Translations under genes and position numbers: made by a program
Shown here: piece by piece, positions 7,995 to 15,234 of the stretch
Layout of the letters: the number at the start of each line of letters is the position of its first letter
Numbering within the stretch: the stretch's first letter is position 1
NCBI GenBank assembly: GCA_963823165.1
Contig: CAWGKV010000001.1
Span: 124,001-188,000, forward strand
DNA length: 64,000 nucleotides
Reading direction: 5' to 3'
DNA from: Roseiarcus sp963823165
GTDB lineage: Bacteria > Pseudomonadota > Alphaproteobacteria > Rhizobiales > Beijerinckiaceae
The notes under the pieces: generated by a model
Told to the model about the DNA's origin: nothing
The model's database searches: none
What the model saw: the letters and a program-made list of their open reading frames with translations, nothing else

Positions 7995-8804
7995 ATGAGC
8001 GAAGCCGTGGTGGGAAAATTGTCGCAGGCGCTGGCGTCGGAAGCGCCGGTCTTCTGCGGGTGGGCCGGAATGAACGAGCCGGCGGCCGCCGAGGCGCTGG
8101 CCCGGGAGGCCTTCGACGCGGTGGTGCTCGACATGCAGCACGGCGCGTTCGACTTCGCCGGCGCCTCGCGCGCCATCCTTTCGGTGGCGCTCGCCGGCAA
8201 GCCTTCGATCGTGCGCGTGCCGGTCGGGGAGTTTGCGCTGGCAAGCCGACTGCTCGACGCGGGCGCCGCGGGCGTGATCGCGCCGATGATCAACAGCCGC
8301 GCCGACGCGAGCCGCCTCGTCGCCTTCACCAAGTTTCTGCCGCTCGGCGAGCGGTCCTGGGGGCCGCGCGCCGTGTTGCCGTTGAGCGGGCTCGACGCGC
8401 CCGACTACCTCGCCGCCGCCAATGCGATGACCCAGACGATCGCCATGATCGAGACGCGCGCCGCGCTCGAGGCGCTCGACGACATCCTGGCGGTCGACGG
8501 CGTCGACGGCGTGTTCATCGGCCCTTCCGACCTTTCGATCGCGCTGAGCGAGGGCCACCGGCCGGAGCCGCGCGGCCCGATTCTGATGGAGGCGGCCGGA
8601 CGAATCGTCGCGCGCGCCAAGGCGCACGGCAAATACGCCGCCATGTTCTGCTTCGACGGCGCGGACGCCGGCGCGATGGCGGCGCTCGGTTTCCGGCTCT
8701 GCTCCATCGCAACCGACCAGACCCTGTTGCGCGGCGCGGCCAGGGCGGAGCTGGAGGCGGCGGGGGCCCGTGGCGCGCCCGGGACTCGCAAACGGGGAAA
8801 ATAA
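7995..8804 (+). CDS. HpcH/HpaI aldolase family protein
   Basis: 269 residues. The frame shows the (beta/alpha)8 class II aldolase features of the 2,4-dihydroxyhept-2-enedioate aldolase family: FDAVVLDMQHGAFDF near residue 40, IVRVPVGE, DAGAAGVIAPMINS (active-site Gly/Ala-rich turn) and IETRAALEALDDILAVDGVDGVFIGPSDLS with the metal-binding Glu and Asp. These enzymes cleave or form 2-keto-3-hydroxy acids to give pyruvate plus an aldehyde. Transcribed toward gyrB with a 155-bp gap; the actual substrate cannot be read from the sequence. Confidence 0.88.
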   Translation: MSEAVVGKLSQALASEAPVFCGWAGMNEPAAAEALAREAFDAVVLDMQHGAFDFAGASRAILSVALAGKPSIVRVPVGEFALASRLLDAGAAGVIAPMINSRADASRLVAFTKFLPLGERSWGPRAVLPLSGLDAPDYLAAANAMTQTIAMIETRAALEALDDILAVDGVDGVFIGPSDLSIALSEGHRPEPRGPILMEAAGRIVARAKAHGKYAAMFCFDGADAGAMAALGFRLCSIATDQTLLRGAARAELEAAGARGAPGTRKRGK

Positions 8805-8959
8805 TACTATATGTCATAGGGTTGGATTGAGCCGCGATCGGCCCTGAAACGGTACGGTAAAGCCTGTTTTGGCGTGCAATGTCGGCCGCGCGCGGATATT
8901 ATGGCGCAATCGACGAGTCGCGGCTTTCCCCCTGATCCCCCATAAAAAGGCGTTGATGC

Positions 8960-11419
8960 TTGAACCATGAAATCAAGGACCTGAGTCGCGCCGCCGAGTC
9001 CGCGAGCGAGGCGTATGGAGCGGATTCGATCAAGGTCCTGCGGGGCCTCGACGCGGTGCGCAAGCGCCCCGGCATGTATATCGGCGACACCGACGACGGC
9101 TCCGGCCTCCATCACATGATCTACGAGGTGGTCGACAACGCCATCGACGAGGCGCTGGCGGGCCACGCGAAGCTCGTGACAGTGACGCTCAACGCCGACG
9201 GCTCCTGCACCGTCGCCGACGACGGGCGCGGCATCCCGACCGGCATCCATGAGGAGGAAGGCGTCTCGGCCGCCGAGGTCATCATGACCCAGCTGCACGC
9301 CGGCGGAAAGTTCGACCGCAATTCCTACAAGGTTTCGGGCGGTCTGCACGGCGTCGGCGTATCGGTCGTCAACGCGCTGTCGACGAAGCTGCTCCTGCGC
9401 ATCTGGCGCGACGGGCTCGAGCACCAGATCGAATTCGCCCACGGGGACGCGGTCGCGCCGCTGAGGGTCGTCGGGCCGGCGCCGGAAGTCGACGGGCGGC
9501 CGAAGCGCGGCACGGAGGTGACGTTCTGGCCGTCGTCCGAAACCTTCACCATGGTCGAGTTCGACTACGCGACGATCGAGCACCGGCTGCGCGAGCTCGC
9601 CTTCCTGAATTCCGGCGTGCACATCGTGCTGACCGACCTGCGCCACGCCGAGCCGAAGCGCGAGGATCTGTACTACGAGGGCGGTTTGGAAGCCTTCGTG
9701 CGTTATCTCGATCGCACCAAGACCGCGCTGATCGACCACCCGGTCCTCATCAAGGGCGAGCGCGACGGCATCGGCGTCGAGGTCGCGCTGTGGTGGAACG
9801 ACAGCTACCACGAGAACGTGCTGCCCTTCACCAACAACATTCCGCAGCGCGACGGCGGCACGCATCTCGTGGGCCTACGTAGCGCGCTGACCCGCCAGGT
9901 CGTCGGCTACGCCGAAACCTCGGGGCTGCTCAAGAAGGAGAAGGTCGACCTCTCCGGCGACGACACGCGCGAGGGCCTGACCTGCGTGCTCAGCGTCAAA
10001 TGCCCGGACCCGAAATTCTCGTCGCAGACGAAGGACAAGCTCGTCTCCTCCGAGGTGAGGCCGGTCGTCGAGGGCCTGGTGAACGAGCTGCTCGGGCAAT
10101 GGTTCGAGGAGCATCCGGCCGAGGCGCGCGTCGTCGTCGGCAAGGTGGTCGAGGCGGCGCAGGCGCGCGAGGCGGCGCGCAAGGCGCGCGAGCTGACCCG
10201 CCGCAAGGGCGCGCTCGACGTCGCGAGCCTGCCGGGCAAGCTCGCCGACTGCCAGGAGCGCGACCCGGCCAAATCCGAGATCTTCATCGTCGAGGGCGAC
10301 TCGGCGGGCGGAACGGCGAAACAGGGCCGCAACCGCGAGTACCAGGCGGTGCTGCCCTTGCGCGGAAAAATCCTCAACGTCGAGCGCGCCCGCTTCGACA
10401 AGATGCTCTCGTCCGAGCAGGTCGGCACGCTCATCACCGCCCTCGGCGCCGGCATCGGGCGCGACGATTTCAACATCGACAAGCTCCGCTACCACAAGAT
10501 CATCATCATGACCGACGCGGACGTCGACGGCTCGCACATCCGCACCCTGCTGCTCACCTTCTTTTTCCGCCAGATGCGGGCGGTGATCGAGAATGGCTTC
10601 CTGTTCATCGCCCAGCCGCCTTTGTTCAAGGTCAAGCGCGGTTCATCCGAGCTTTATCTCAAGGACGAGCGGGCGTTGGAGGACTATCTGGTCGAGGCCG
10701 GGCTCGAGGGGGCGTCGCTGACGCTCGCCCACGGCGAAGTTCGGGCGGGGGCGGATCTCCGCGCCCTGGTCGAGGAGGCGCACGCGATGCGGCGGCTCCT
10801 GAACGGACTCCACTCGCGCTATCTCAAGAGCGCGGTCGAGCAGGCGGCGCTGCTCGGGGCGCTTCGTCCCTTGAGCGCCGCCGACGCCCCCGAGGGCGAA
10901 GAGCGGGCGCGGGCGCTCGCCGAGCGGATGAACGCCATCGCGGAAGAGACCGAGCGCGGCTGGAGCGGCCGCGTCGAGGCCGGCGGCTACGTCTTGATCC
11001 GCGAGGTGCGCGGCGTGCGGCAGGCGGCGATCCTCGACACGGGCCTCCTCGCCTCGGCCGACGCGCGCCGCCTCGACGAGCACGCAAGGCCGCTGCGCGA
11101 AGCCTTCGCCGGCCCCGCGACCTTCACGCGCCGCGGCAATTCGACGCCCGTCTCCGGCCCCTCGGAGCTGCTCGAGGCGGTCAACGCCGCGGGGCGCAAG
11201 GGCGTGACCTTCCAGCGCTACAAGGGCCTGGGCGAAATGAACAAGGACCAGCTCTGGGAGACGACCCTCGACCGCGAGGCCCGCTCGCTCCTGCAGGTGA
11301 AGATCCGGGAGGTCGACGAGGCCGATGACATTTTCGTCAAACTGATGGGCGACGTGGTCGAGCCGCGGCGCGAGTTCATCCAGGACAACGCGCTAAGCGT
11401 GTCGAACCTGGATGTGTGA
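8960..11419 (+). CDS. gyrB: DNA gyrase subunit B
   Basis: 819 residues. ATP-binding GHKL domain motifs (EVVDNAIDEALAG, DDGRGIPTG, GGLHGVGVSVVNALS), the TOPRIM signature EGDSAGGTAKQGR with ADVDGSHIRTLLLTFF, and the conserved end (YKGLGEMNKDQLWETT ... EFIQDNALSVSNLDV) identify GyrB rather than ParE. The start is a TTG at 8960; the ATG at 8956 runs into a stop after four codons and the ATG at 8967 is out of frame. The region near residues 570-720 is the usual variable stretch. The end of this gene is partly duplicated at 12201-12299. Confidence 0.97.
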   Translation: MNHEIKDLSRAAESASEAYGADSIKVLRGLDAVRKRPGMYIGDTDDGSGLHHMIYEVVDNAIDEALAGHAKLVTVTLNADGSCTVADDGRGIPTGIHEEEGVSAAEVIMTQLHAGGKFDRNSYKVSGGLHGVGVSVVNALSTKLLLRIWRDGLEHQIEFAHGDAVAPLRVVGPAPEVDGRPKRGTEVTFWPSSETFTMVEFDYATIEHRLRELAFLNSGVHIVLTDLRHAEPKREDLYYEGGLEAFVRYLDRTKTALIDHPVLIKGERDGIGVEVALWWNDSYHENVLPFTNNIPQRDGGTHLVGLRSALTRQVVGYAETSGLLKKEKVDLSGDDTREGLTCVLSVKCPDPKFSSQTKDKLVSSEVRPVVEGLVNELLGQWFEEHPAEARVVVGKVVEAAQAREAARKARELTRRKGALDVASLPGKLADCQERDPAKSEIFIVEGDSAGGTAKQGRNREYQAVLPLRGKILNVERARFDKMLSSEQVGTLITALGAGIGRDDFNIDKLRYHKIIIMTDADVDGSHIRTLLLTFFFRQMRAVIENGFLFIAQPPLFKVKRGSSELYLKDERALEDYLVEAGLEGASLTLAHGEVRAGADLRALVEEAHAMRRLLNGLHSRYLKSAVEQAALLGALRPLSAADAPEGEERARALAERMNAIAEETERGWSGRVEAGGYVLIREVRGVRQAAILDTGLLASADARRLDEHARPLREAFAGPATFTRRGNSTPVSGPSELLEAVNAAGRKGVTFQRYKGLGEMNKDQLWETTLDREARSLLQVKIREVDEADDIFVKLMGDVVEPRREFIQDNALSVSNLDV

Positions 11420-11797
11420 TCCCCTCGCCCGCAAAGCCGGAGAGGGTGGCCGAGAATGGACCCGCGCTAGGCCTTCGAGGAAGCTGTGCAGGATCATTGA
11501 CCGCAATCGCGACGCCATCGCAGAGACTTGCCGTCGCCATGGCGTGGCGCGCCTGGAGGTTTTCGGATCGGCCGGGCGCGGCGCGGACTTTGATCCTGAT
11601 CGAAGCGACGCGGATTTCCTCGTCACCTTCAACCCCGCCGTCCGCAATGATCTTGTCCTGTTCGCCGACCTTAAGAGTCGCTGGAGACGCTTCTCGGGCG
11701 CCCTGTCGATCTCGTCGACCGCGAGGCGGTCGAGGCCAGCCGCAATTTCATTCGCCGCCGCGCGATCCTGAAGCAAGCCGAAACCGTCTATGCCTGA
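11412..11797 (+). pseudogene. mntA: MntA-type nucleotidyltransferase antitoxin, apparent -1 frameshift
   Basis: The frame reads EVFGSAGRGADFDPDRSDADFLVTF, the GS...DxD core of minimal nucleotidyltransferases, up to LFADLK at about 11676. The expected continuation (ESLETLLGRPVDLVDREAVEASRNFIRRRAILK) lies in another frame and ends at the TGA at 11795-11797. Restoring one base near 11677 would join the two. In MntA/HepT systems MntA AMPylates and silences the HepT toxin. Its end overlaps hepT by eight bases and its frame begins inside the end of gyrB. The true start is uncertain. Either a real mutation, a sequencing error, or less likely a recoding site. Confidence 0.75.
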
Positions 11798-12152
11798 GCT
11801 ACCCGAACGGGACGCGGCCCTCCCCCTCGATATGCTGCTCGCGGCAAGGGAAGCGCAAGGCTTCATTGCGGGGCTCGACGGATCCGCATTTATAGCTCGC
11901 CGACTTCACCAGAATGCGGCCATCCGATCGCTCGAGGTCATCGGCGAGGCGGCTGGCAAGGTCTCGCCGCCGACGCGGGCCGCTCATCCCGATATTCCTT
12001 GGCGGGAAATCACATCGATGCGGCATCGCCTCATTCACGGTTATGGAGACGTGCGTCTCGATTTGGTCTGGATCGTGCTTCGCGAACGTCTCGGCCCGTT
12101 GATCGCGGAGCTGGAGCGGCTGATCCCGCAGGAGAGCGAGGGGGGTTCTTGA
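11790..12152 (+). CDS. hepT: HepT-like HEPN domain toxin (DUF86)
   Basis: 120 residues, full length for DUF86/HepT. The C-terminal part holds MRHRLIHGYGDVRLDLVW, the RX4HXY motif that forms the HEPN RNase active site and is the target of AMPylation by MntA. Overlap with the mntA reading frame shows the two form one operon. The toxin frame is intact although mntA appears broken. GC content and codon use resemble the host. Confidence 0.85.
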   Translation: MPELPERDAALPLDMLLAAREAQGFIAGLDGSAFIARRLHQNAAIRSLEVIGEAAGKVSPPTRAAHPDIPWREITSMRHRLIHGYGDVRLDLVWIVLRERLGPLIAELERLIPQESEGGS

Positions 12153-12200
12153 GCTTTGCGTCCGAATTCATTAACGCGCTGGCTTTCCCGGCAGGGGACC

Positions 12201-12299
12201 GACCGCGAGGCCCGCTCTCTGCTGCAGGCGAAGATCCGCGAGGTCGACGAGGTCGGAGACATCTTCGTCAAGCTGCTGGGAGACGTGGTCGAGCCACGG
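12201..12299 (+). pseudogene. Diverged partial copy of the gyrB 3' end
   Basis: This block matches gyrB 11270-11368 without gaps; by eye I count 12 mismatches in 99 bases (about 88 percent identity). It would encode TDREARSLLQAKIREVDEVG and then DIFVKLLGDVVEPR, against the corresponding gyrB stretch. Several differences are third-position changes, so both copies were under coding selection for some time. Homology stops abruptly on both sides. It lies about 780 bp after the intact gyrB stop, with MntA/HepT between the two copies. Confidence 0.85.
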
Positions 12300-12349
12300 C
12301 CCCAGGCTATCTGTTTGACCGCGAGCAGTGGCCGTAACTTATCACGTTT

Positions 12350-12505
12350 ATGGTCGACGCTATGCTGCGCATGGAGAAAGCATTTAGGGAGCCTCTAGCG
12401 CAGATCAACCAGGAGATGAAGCAGACGCACGAAAAGGAGCCGTCAGGTGCTCCCAAAGGACTGACTACCGCAAGTCATCTCGAAGAGACTGCCAGTAGTG
12501 CGTAG
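12350..12505 (+). CDS. Possible small hypothetical protein
   Basis: An ATG-started frame of 51 codons encoding a charged, probably helical peptide (MVDAMLRMEKAFREPLAQ at the start; TASHLEETASSA at the end). No ribosome site is obvious and I recognise no family. The sequence is less GC-rich than its surroundings, as expected for acquired DNA. It could equally be chance. Confidence 0.2.
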   Translation: MVDAMLRMEKAFREPLAQINQEMKQTHEKEPSGAPKGLTTASHLEETASSA

Positions 12506-12514
12506 ATACCGGCG

Positions 12515-12694
12515 ATGAGCGAACTGGCCAGAATCATGGGTGCCTGCTCGGCCTGTGCATCCGGGCCAAGGACGTTCTTGATCTGCGGGCCAGCGCCAGT
12601 CGCGAAGAAATACTTGCTGATTATCCGCTCCTCCAACGCCGCGCTCGAATACGCGGACCGATCGAGCGACCGTCTGGCACTGCGCTTCGTCTGA
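12515..12694 (+). pseudogene. Decayed DUF433 antitoxin-like gene
   Basis: Reading across frames recovers the order of a DUF433 protein: MSELARI, then CIRAKDVLDLRASASREEILADYPLL, then AALEYADRSSDRLALRFV and a stop at 12692-12694. DUF433 proteins read like PVIRGTRIPV..ILDLLA.G.S.EEILADYP.L...DI.AAL.YA. The gene here has lost a segment after MSELARI and changes frame after ADYPLL. DUF433 proteins usually pair with a PIN-domain toxin (DUF5615); none is visible. Recognition rests on the EEILADYP and AALEYA motifs. Confidence 0.6.
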
Positions 12695-12712
12695 TCCGAC
12701 AAAACTGAGCGC

Positions 12713-13111
12713 TCACGCCGCCGGCCGCCGTCTGCGCGCCGGCGGCGGCGCGATCAGCGCCTCCGCCGGGATGCCCCACTCGCGGTACAGCCTCCACGCC
12801 ATTCTCATCGTCAGTGGGCGCTTCCCGTTTAGGATGTCAGACGCGCGCTGGCGCGAGCCGAGCAGTCGGCCGAGATCGGCTTGGGTGCAGCCGCCCGTTT
12901 CCATGCGGTAACGGATCGCATCGATCGCGTCGGGCGGTTCGATCGGCCAGCGCTTGCGCTCATAGTCCTCGATGACCAATGCGAGGAGATCGAAATGATC
13001 GGCTTCTGACGTTCCCGGATTCGGTTCGTTCTCGAAGCACCGCTCGATTTCTTTAAGCGCCGCGTCGTAGTCGGCTTCGGATCGGAGCGGACGGATCATT
13101 TTTTTCGCCAT
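12713..13111 (-). CDS. higA: HigA-type antitoxin, XRE family
   Basis: 132 residues from the ATG at 13111. The N-terminal part (PLRSEADYDAALKEIERCFENEPNPGTSEADHFDLLALVIEDYE) is the conserved HigA dimerisation region, followed by a helix-turn-helix (CTQADLGRLLGSRQRASDILNGKR). It binds and neutralises HigB and represses the operon. It overlaps higB by 16 bases, with toxin first, the usual higBA order. The tail PPPARRRRPAA is basic. Confidence 0.9.
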   Translation of the reverse strand: MAKKMIRPLRSEADYDAALKEIERCFENEPNPGTSEADHFDLLALVIEDYERKRWPIEPPDAIDAIRYRMETGGCTQADLGRLLGSRQRASDILNGKRPLTMRMAWRLYREWGIPAEALIAPPPARRRRPAA

Positions 13112-13407
13112 GATACAGTCTCCGGATCGGTGCGGTCGTACTCGGCATGCGTGCCGATGAACTTCACGAGCACACGGCCGAACGTGAATGAGACATGGAC
13201 GACAAGTCTGTATTTGTTGCCGCCGAGATCGAATATGACCCGGTTGTCTCCCACGAAATCGACCGTTGCGCCGAACTGCCGCTTTATTTCGGCTGGATTG
13301 GCCCACCGCGCTTTGGCCGCAACGGCGAACCAGGAGCGGATCGGACCCTCAGCTTGCGGTTGGCGCGCCCAGAATTCCCTCAGGGTTCGACGGGCGATCA
13401 CCTGCAT
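13096..13407 (-). CDS. higB: HigB-type toxin (RelE-fold mRNA interferase)
   Basis: 103 residues. TLREFWARQPQAEGPIRSWFAVAAKARWANPAEIK and then NRVIFDLGGNKYRLVVHV and GRVLVKFIGTHAEYDR are the conserved blocks of the HigB_toxin family, with the Lys/Arg and HxxYD residues near the C-terminus. HigB cleaves mRNA on the ribosome. First gene of the higBA operon; a perfect operator-like palindrome lies 16-34 bases upstream of its start. Confidence 0.92.
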   Translation of the reverse strand: MQVIARRTLREFWARQPQAEGPIRSWFAVAAKARWANPAEIKRQFGATVDFVGDNRVIFDLGGNKYRLVVHVSFTFGRVLVKFIGTHAEYDRTDPETVSWRKK

Positions 13408-13422
13408 GGCAGGAGATTATCA

Positions 13423-13465
13423 TGTCACCAGTTTGGTGACAAGCCCGATCCTCATTACGGTGACA
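13423..13465 (-). promoter_or_regulatory. Candidate HigA operator: TGTCACCA palindrome plus an extra half-site
   Basis: TGTCACCA (13423-13430) and TGGTGACA (13434-13441) form a perfect inverted repeat with a 3-base centre; a further GGTGACA lies at 13459-13465. The block is immediately upstream of higB on its coding strand, where HigA autorepression sites are found. Confidence 0.7.
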
Positions 13466-13539
13466 CTTCCGATTTTGCATCATCCCCCGGATCCTCCTTT
13501 CGCTTTGCGGACTTCGTCGATAGTCGGCAGCCTCCGGCG

Positions 13540-13872
13540 TCACAGATCGCGTCCCTCGCGGCGCAGTTCCGCCATGAGGCCGGTCCGATCGTCGTAGGCG
13601 CCCGCCCGCAACGGGAGCGCGTTAATCACCGCTCCTGTGTCCAGAAGGATGTCCGCCTCGATCTCGGCGATCGGCCACATTTCCGCGCCGACGCCCCCAA
13701 AATCTTTCAGAAACACGGCGACGTCGTAGTCGGAGTCCGGATTCGCGTCGCCGCGCACGCGAGACCCGAACAGCACGACGCGCTCGACTCGGCCGCCGAG
13801 CGCCTCGGCCAAGGCGGTCCGGAAACGGATGAGGACGGGATCGTCGACTGGGACCATGCACAACGACGGCAT
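13540..13872 (-). CDS. Minimal nucleotidyltransferase (MNT) domain protein without a HEPN partner
   Basis: 110 residues. VERVVLFGSRVRGDANPDSDYDVAVFL is the GS...DxD active-site core of MNT proteins; the end reads AYDDRTGLMAELRREGRDL. Such proteins usually act as antitoxins to a HEPN toxin, but no HEPN frame is found beside it: upstream lies TacT and downstream higB. Two starts are possible (13872, 13857). A second, truncated copy of its C-terminus lies at 14805-14894. Confidence 0.8.
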   Translation of the reverse strand: MPSLCMVPVDDPVLIRFRTALAEALGGRVERVVLFGSRVRGDANPDSDYDVAVFLKDFGGVGAEMWPIAEIEADILLDTGAVINALPLRAGAYDDRTGLMAELRREGRDL

Positions 13873-13890
13873 GATTTTGCGAGGCCTCTC

Positions 13891-14412
13891 CTATTCTTCC
13901 TCCCCGAACTGCCGCTTGAGATCGGCCATTCGTACGATCATCGCACGTCGCGGATCGAACGGCAGATCCTCGAAGCCGAACTGCCGGTAGAATTCCCGCG
14001 TCGCGTCGTCGAGCGGATGCGTGACGACTCCCGCGGCCCCGATCGCCTCGGAAACATGCAGCGCCGCCTTGAGGGCGTATTGCATCAGGTCCGCGGCGTG
14101 GCCCTGACCCTGATAGTCCCTGTCGACCGCGAGCTGTCCGAGGAGCAGCGCCGGGACCGGATCGGGGCGATTGCGCTGTTGCGGCTTCGGCAAATAGGCC
14201 CGCTCGATTTGCGCGGCGCTCAAGGAGACATAGCCGATGATCCGCCCGTTCGCCGGATCCGTGATGACGGTGACTCGCGACAGATTATTGGCTTGGTTGA
14301 ACCAGGCGTGACGCCGAAACCAGCCGTTCATCGACTCGCGCCCGCAGTCGAAGCGGTCACGGTCGTCGGTTTGAAGCAATGGGCGCGGCGGAGCCGCGAC
14401 CGCCCGTTTCAC
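13891..14412 (-). CDS. tacT: TacT-type GNAT acetyltransferase toxin
   Basis: 173 residues. The GNAT fold is shown by LLGQLAVDRDYQGQGHAADLMQYAL (the acetyl-CoA binding R/Q-x-x-G-x-G/A loop, here QGQGHA) and by GVVTHPLDDATREFYRQFGFE. The size and the antitoxin in front match TacT/AtaT toxins, which acetylate the amino group of charged tRNAs. Starts with ATGA overlap with the stop of tacA. Confidence 0.88.
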   Translation of the reverse strand: MKRAVAAPPRPLLQTDDRDRFDCGRESMNGWFRRHAWFNQANNLSRVTVITDPANGRIIGYVSLSAAQIERAYLPKPQQRNRPDPVPALLLGQLAVDRDYQGQGHAADLMQYALKAALHVSEAIGAAGVVTHPLDDATREFYRQFGFEDLPFDPRRAMIVRMADLKRQFGEEE

Positions 14413-14687
14413 CTTTCCCAGGATGGCGTTCGCCCTGCGAGCTTCGCGAGTTTTTCCTTCGTCTCGGCGGGCCGATTGATCCAGGTCTCGAAAGCTTCCC
14501 AGTCTTTGGCCGGGATCGCGACGACGCTGCGGTTGAGAACGTCCATTTCGGCCGCTTCAACCGATTTGCGCCTCATGAACTCGCTGAGCGAGGCGCCTGA
14601 TTGTTCGGCCGCCGCTTCGAGGAGCGCGCGCTCGTCCGGCGTCACTCGAACGCTGAGGATGGCCGTGCTTCGCGTTTGTCCGCTCAC
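14409..14687 (-). CDS. tacA: TacA-type antitoxin (DUF1778, ribbon-helix-helix)
   Basis: 92 residues from a GTG at 14687. AILSVRVTPDERALLEAAAEQSGASLSEFMRRKSVEAAE is the RHH DNA-binding part of DUF1778; the C-terminal half with IPAKDWEAFETWINRP is the TacT-neutralising region. Operon with tacT (4-base overlap). Two CATACA repeats 10 bp apart just upstream may be its binding site. Confidence 0.9.
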   Translation of the reverse strand: MSGQTRSTAILSVRVTPDERALLEAAAEQSGASLSEFMRRKSVEAAEMDVLNRSVVAIPAKDWEAFETWINRPAETKEKLAKLAGRTPSWER

Positions 14688-14691
14688 GCGT

Positions 14692-14707
14692 CATACATCA
14701 GCATACA
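14692..14707 (-). promoter_or_regulatory. Direct repeat upstream of tacAT
   Basis: CATACA occurs at 14692-14697 and 14702-14707, one helical turn apart and starting five bases before the tacA start codon. RHH antitoxins bind such short repeats for autoregulation. Short and therefore only suggestive. Confidence 0.35.
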
Positions 14708-14804
14708 AAGCCCGAGAATTCAATCTCTCTTCGGCAGCGATCCGCAGAGACAGGCGAGTGGCCTGCGCTGTCCGAGGAGCTGGCGGCTATGGCGACCTCC
14801 GGCG

Positions 14805-14894
14805 TCACAGATCGCGACCCTCGCGGCGCAGCTCGGCCAAAAGGCCTGTCCGCTCGCGGAACGCGCCGGCCCGAAAGGAGAGCGGGTTGCGCGC
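14805..14894 (-). pseudogene. C-terminal fragment of a second MNT gene
   Basis: The minus strand reads NPLSFRAGAFRERTGLLAE and then LRREGRD L before a TGA at 14807-14805. The intact MNT gene ends ALPLRAGAYDDRTGLMAE and then LRREGRDL with the same stop context, and the DNA following both stops (tcacagatcgcg region) is also nearly the same. The active-site half is absent. It appears to be what is left of a paralogous MNT gene. Confidence 0.75.
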
Positions 14895-14972
14895 TGCCAG
14901 AGGCAGGACGTTTGGGACTCCAAGCCTCTGCGGCTTAGGAAACAGGCGGGGCCCGTGCTATCGCGTCCGGAC

Positions 14973-14988
14973 TGTGACCGGCGTCACA
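14973..14988. promoter_or_regulatory. CRP-like palindrome TGTGA-N6-TCACA upstream of a cyclase gene
   Basis: TGTGACCGGCGTCACA exactly fits the half-sites and spacing of the enterobacterial CRP consensus; including one more base on each side gives 7-bp perfect arms. It lies about 250 bp upstream of a class III nucleotide cyclase gene. Whether this organism has a regulator that reads such a site is not known from the window. Confidence 0.4.
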
Positions 14989-15234
14989 GCACAGCCGAGA
15001 ATGTCCTGTACAGGTCGAAAAGGAACGTGTCGCATAAATTGGACAATTGGGGACGGAGGCGCGCTCGCCAAGAAAACACCCTTTTTTTCGGTATTATGAG
15101 AGGATCTTGGACCGTAAGCCGTGACACATCCCGTTAGGGTTTCGATCCGCTTCGCGGGCGGGGGTAGACGAGGATCTGCGGTGTGAAACCAGCTGGATGT
15201 TGCAGGCTGGCGCCGCGGTCGCAGGGAGGTTGCG

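Noticed and set aside
11412..11797. Programmed frameshift in mntA
   Set aside because: No slippery heptamer or pseudoknot is evident at the break; simple loss of one base explains it.
12475..12702. Minus-strand 75-codon frame
   Set aside because: The plus strand over the same bases carries recognisable DUF433 segments, so the minus frame is a shadow.
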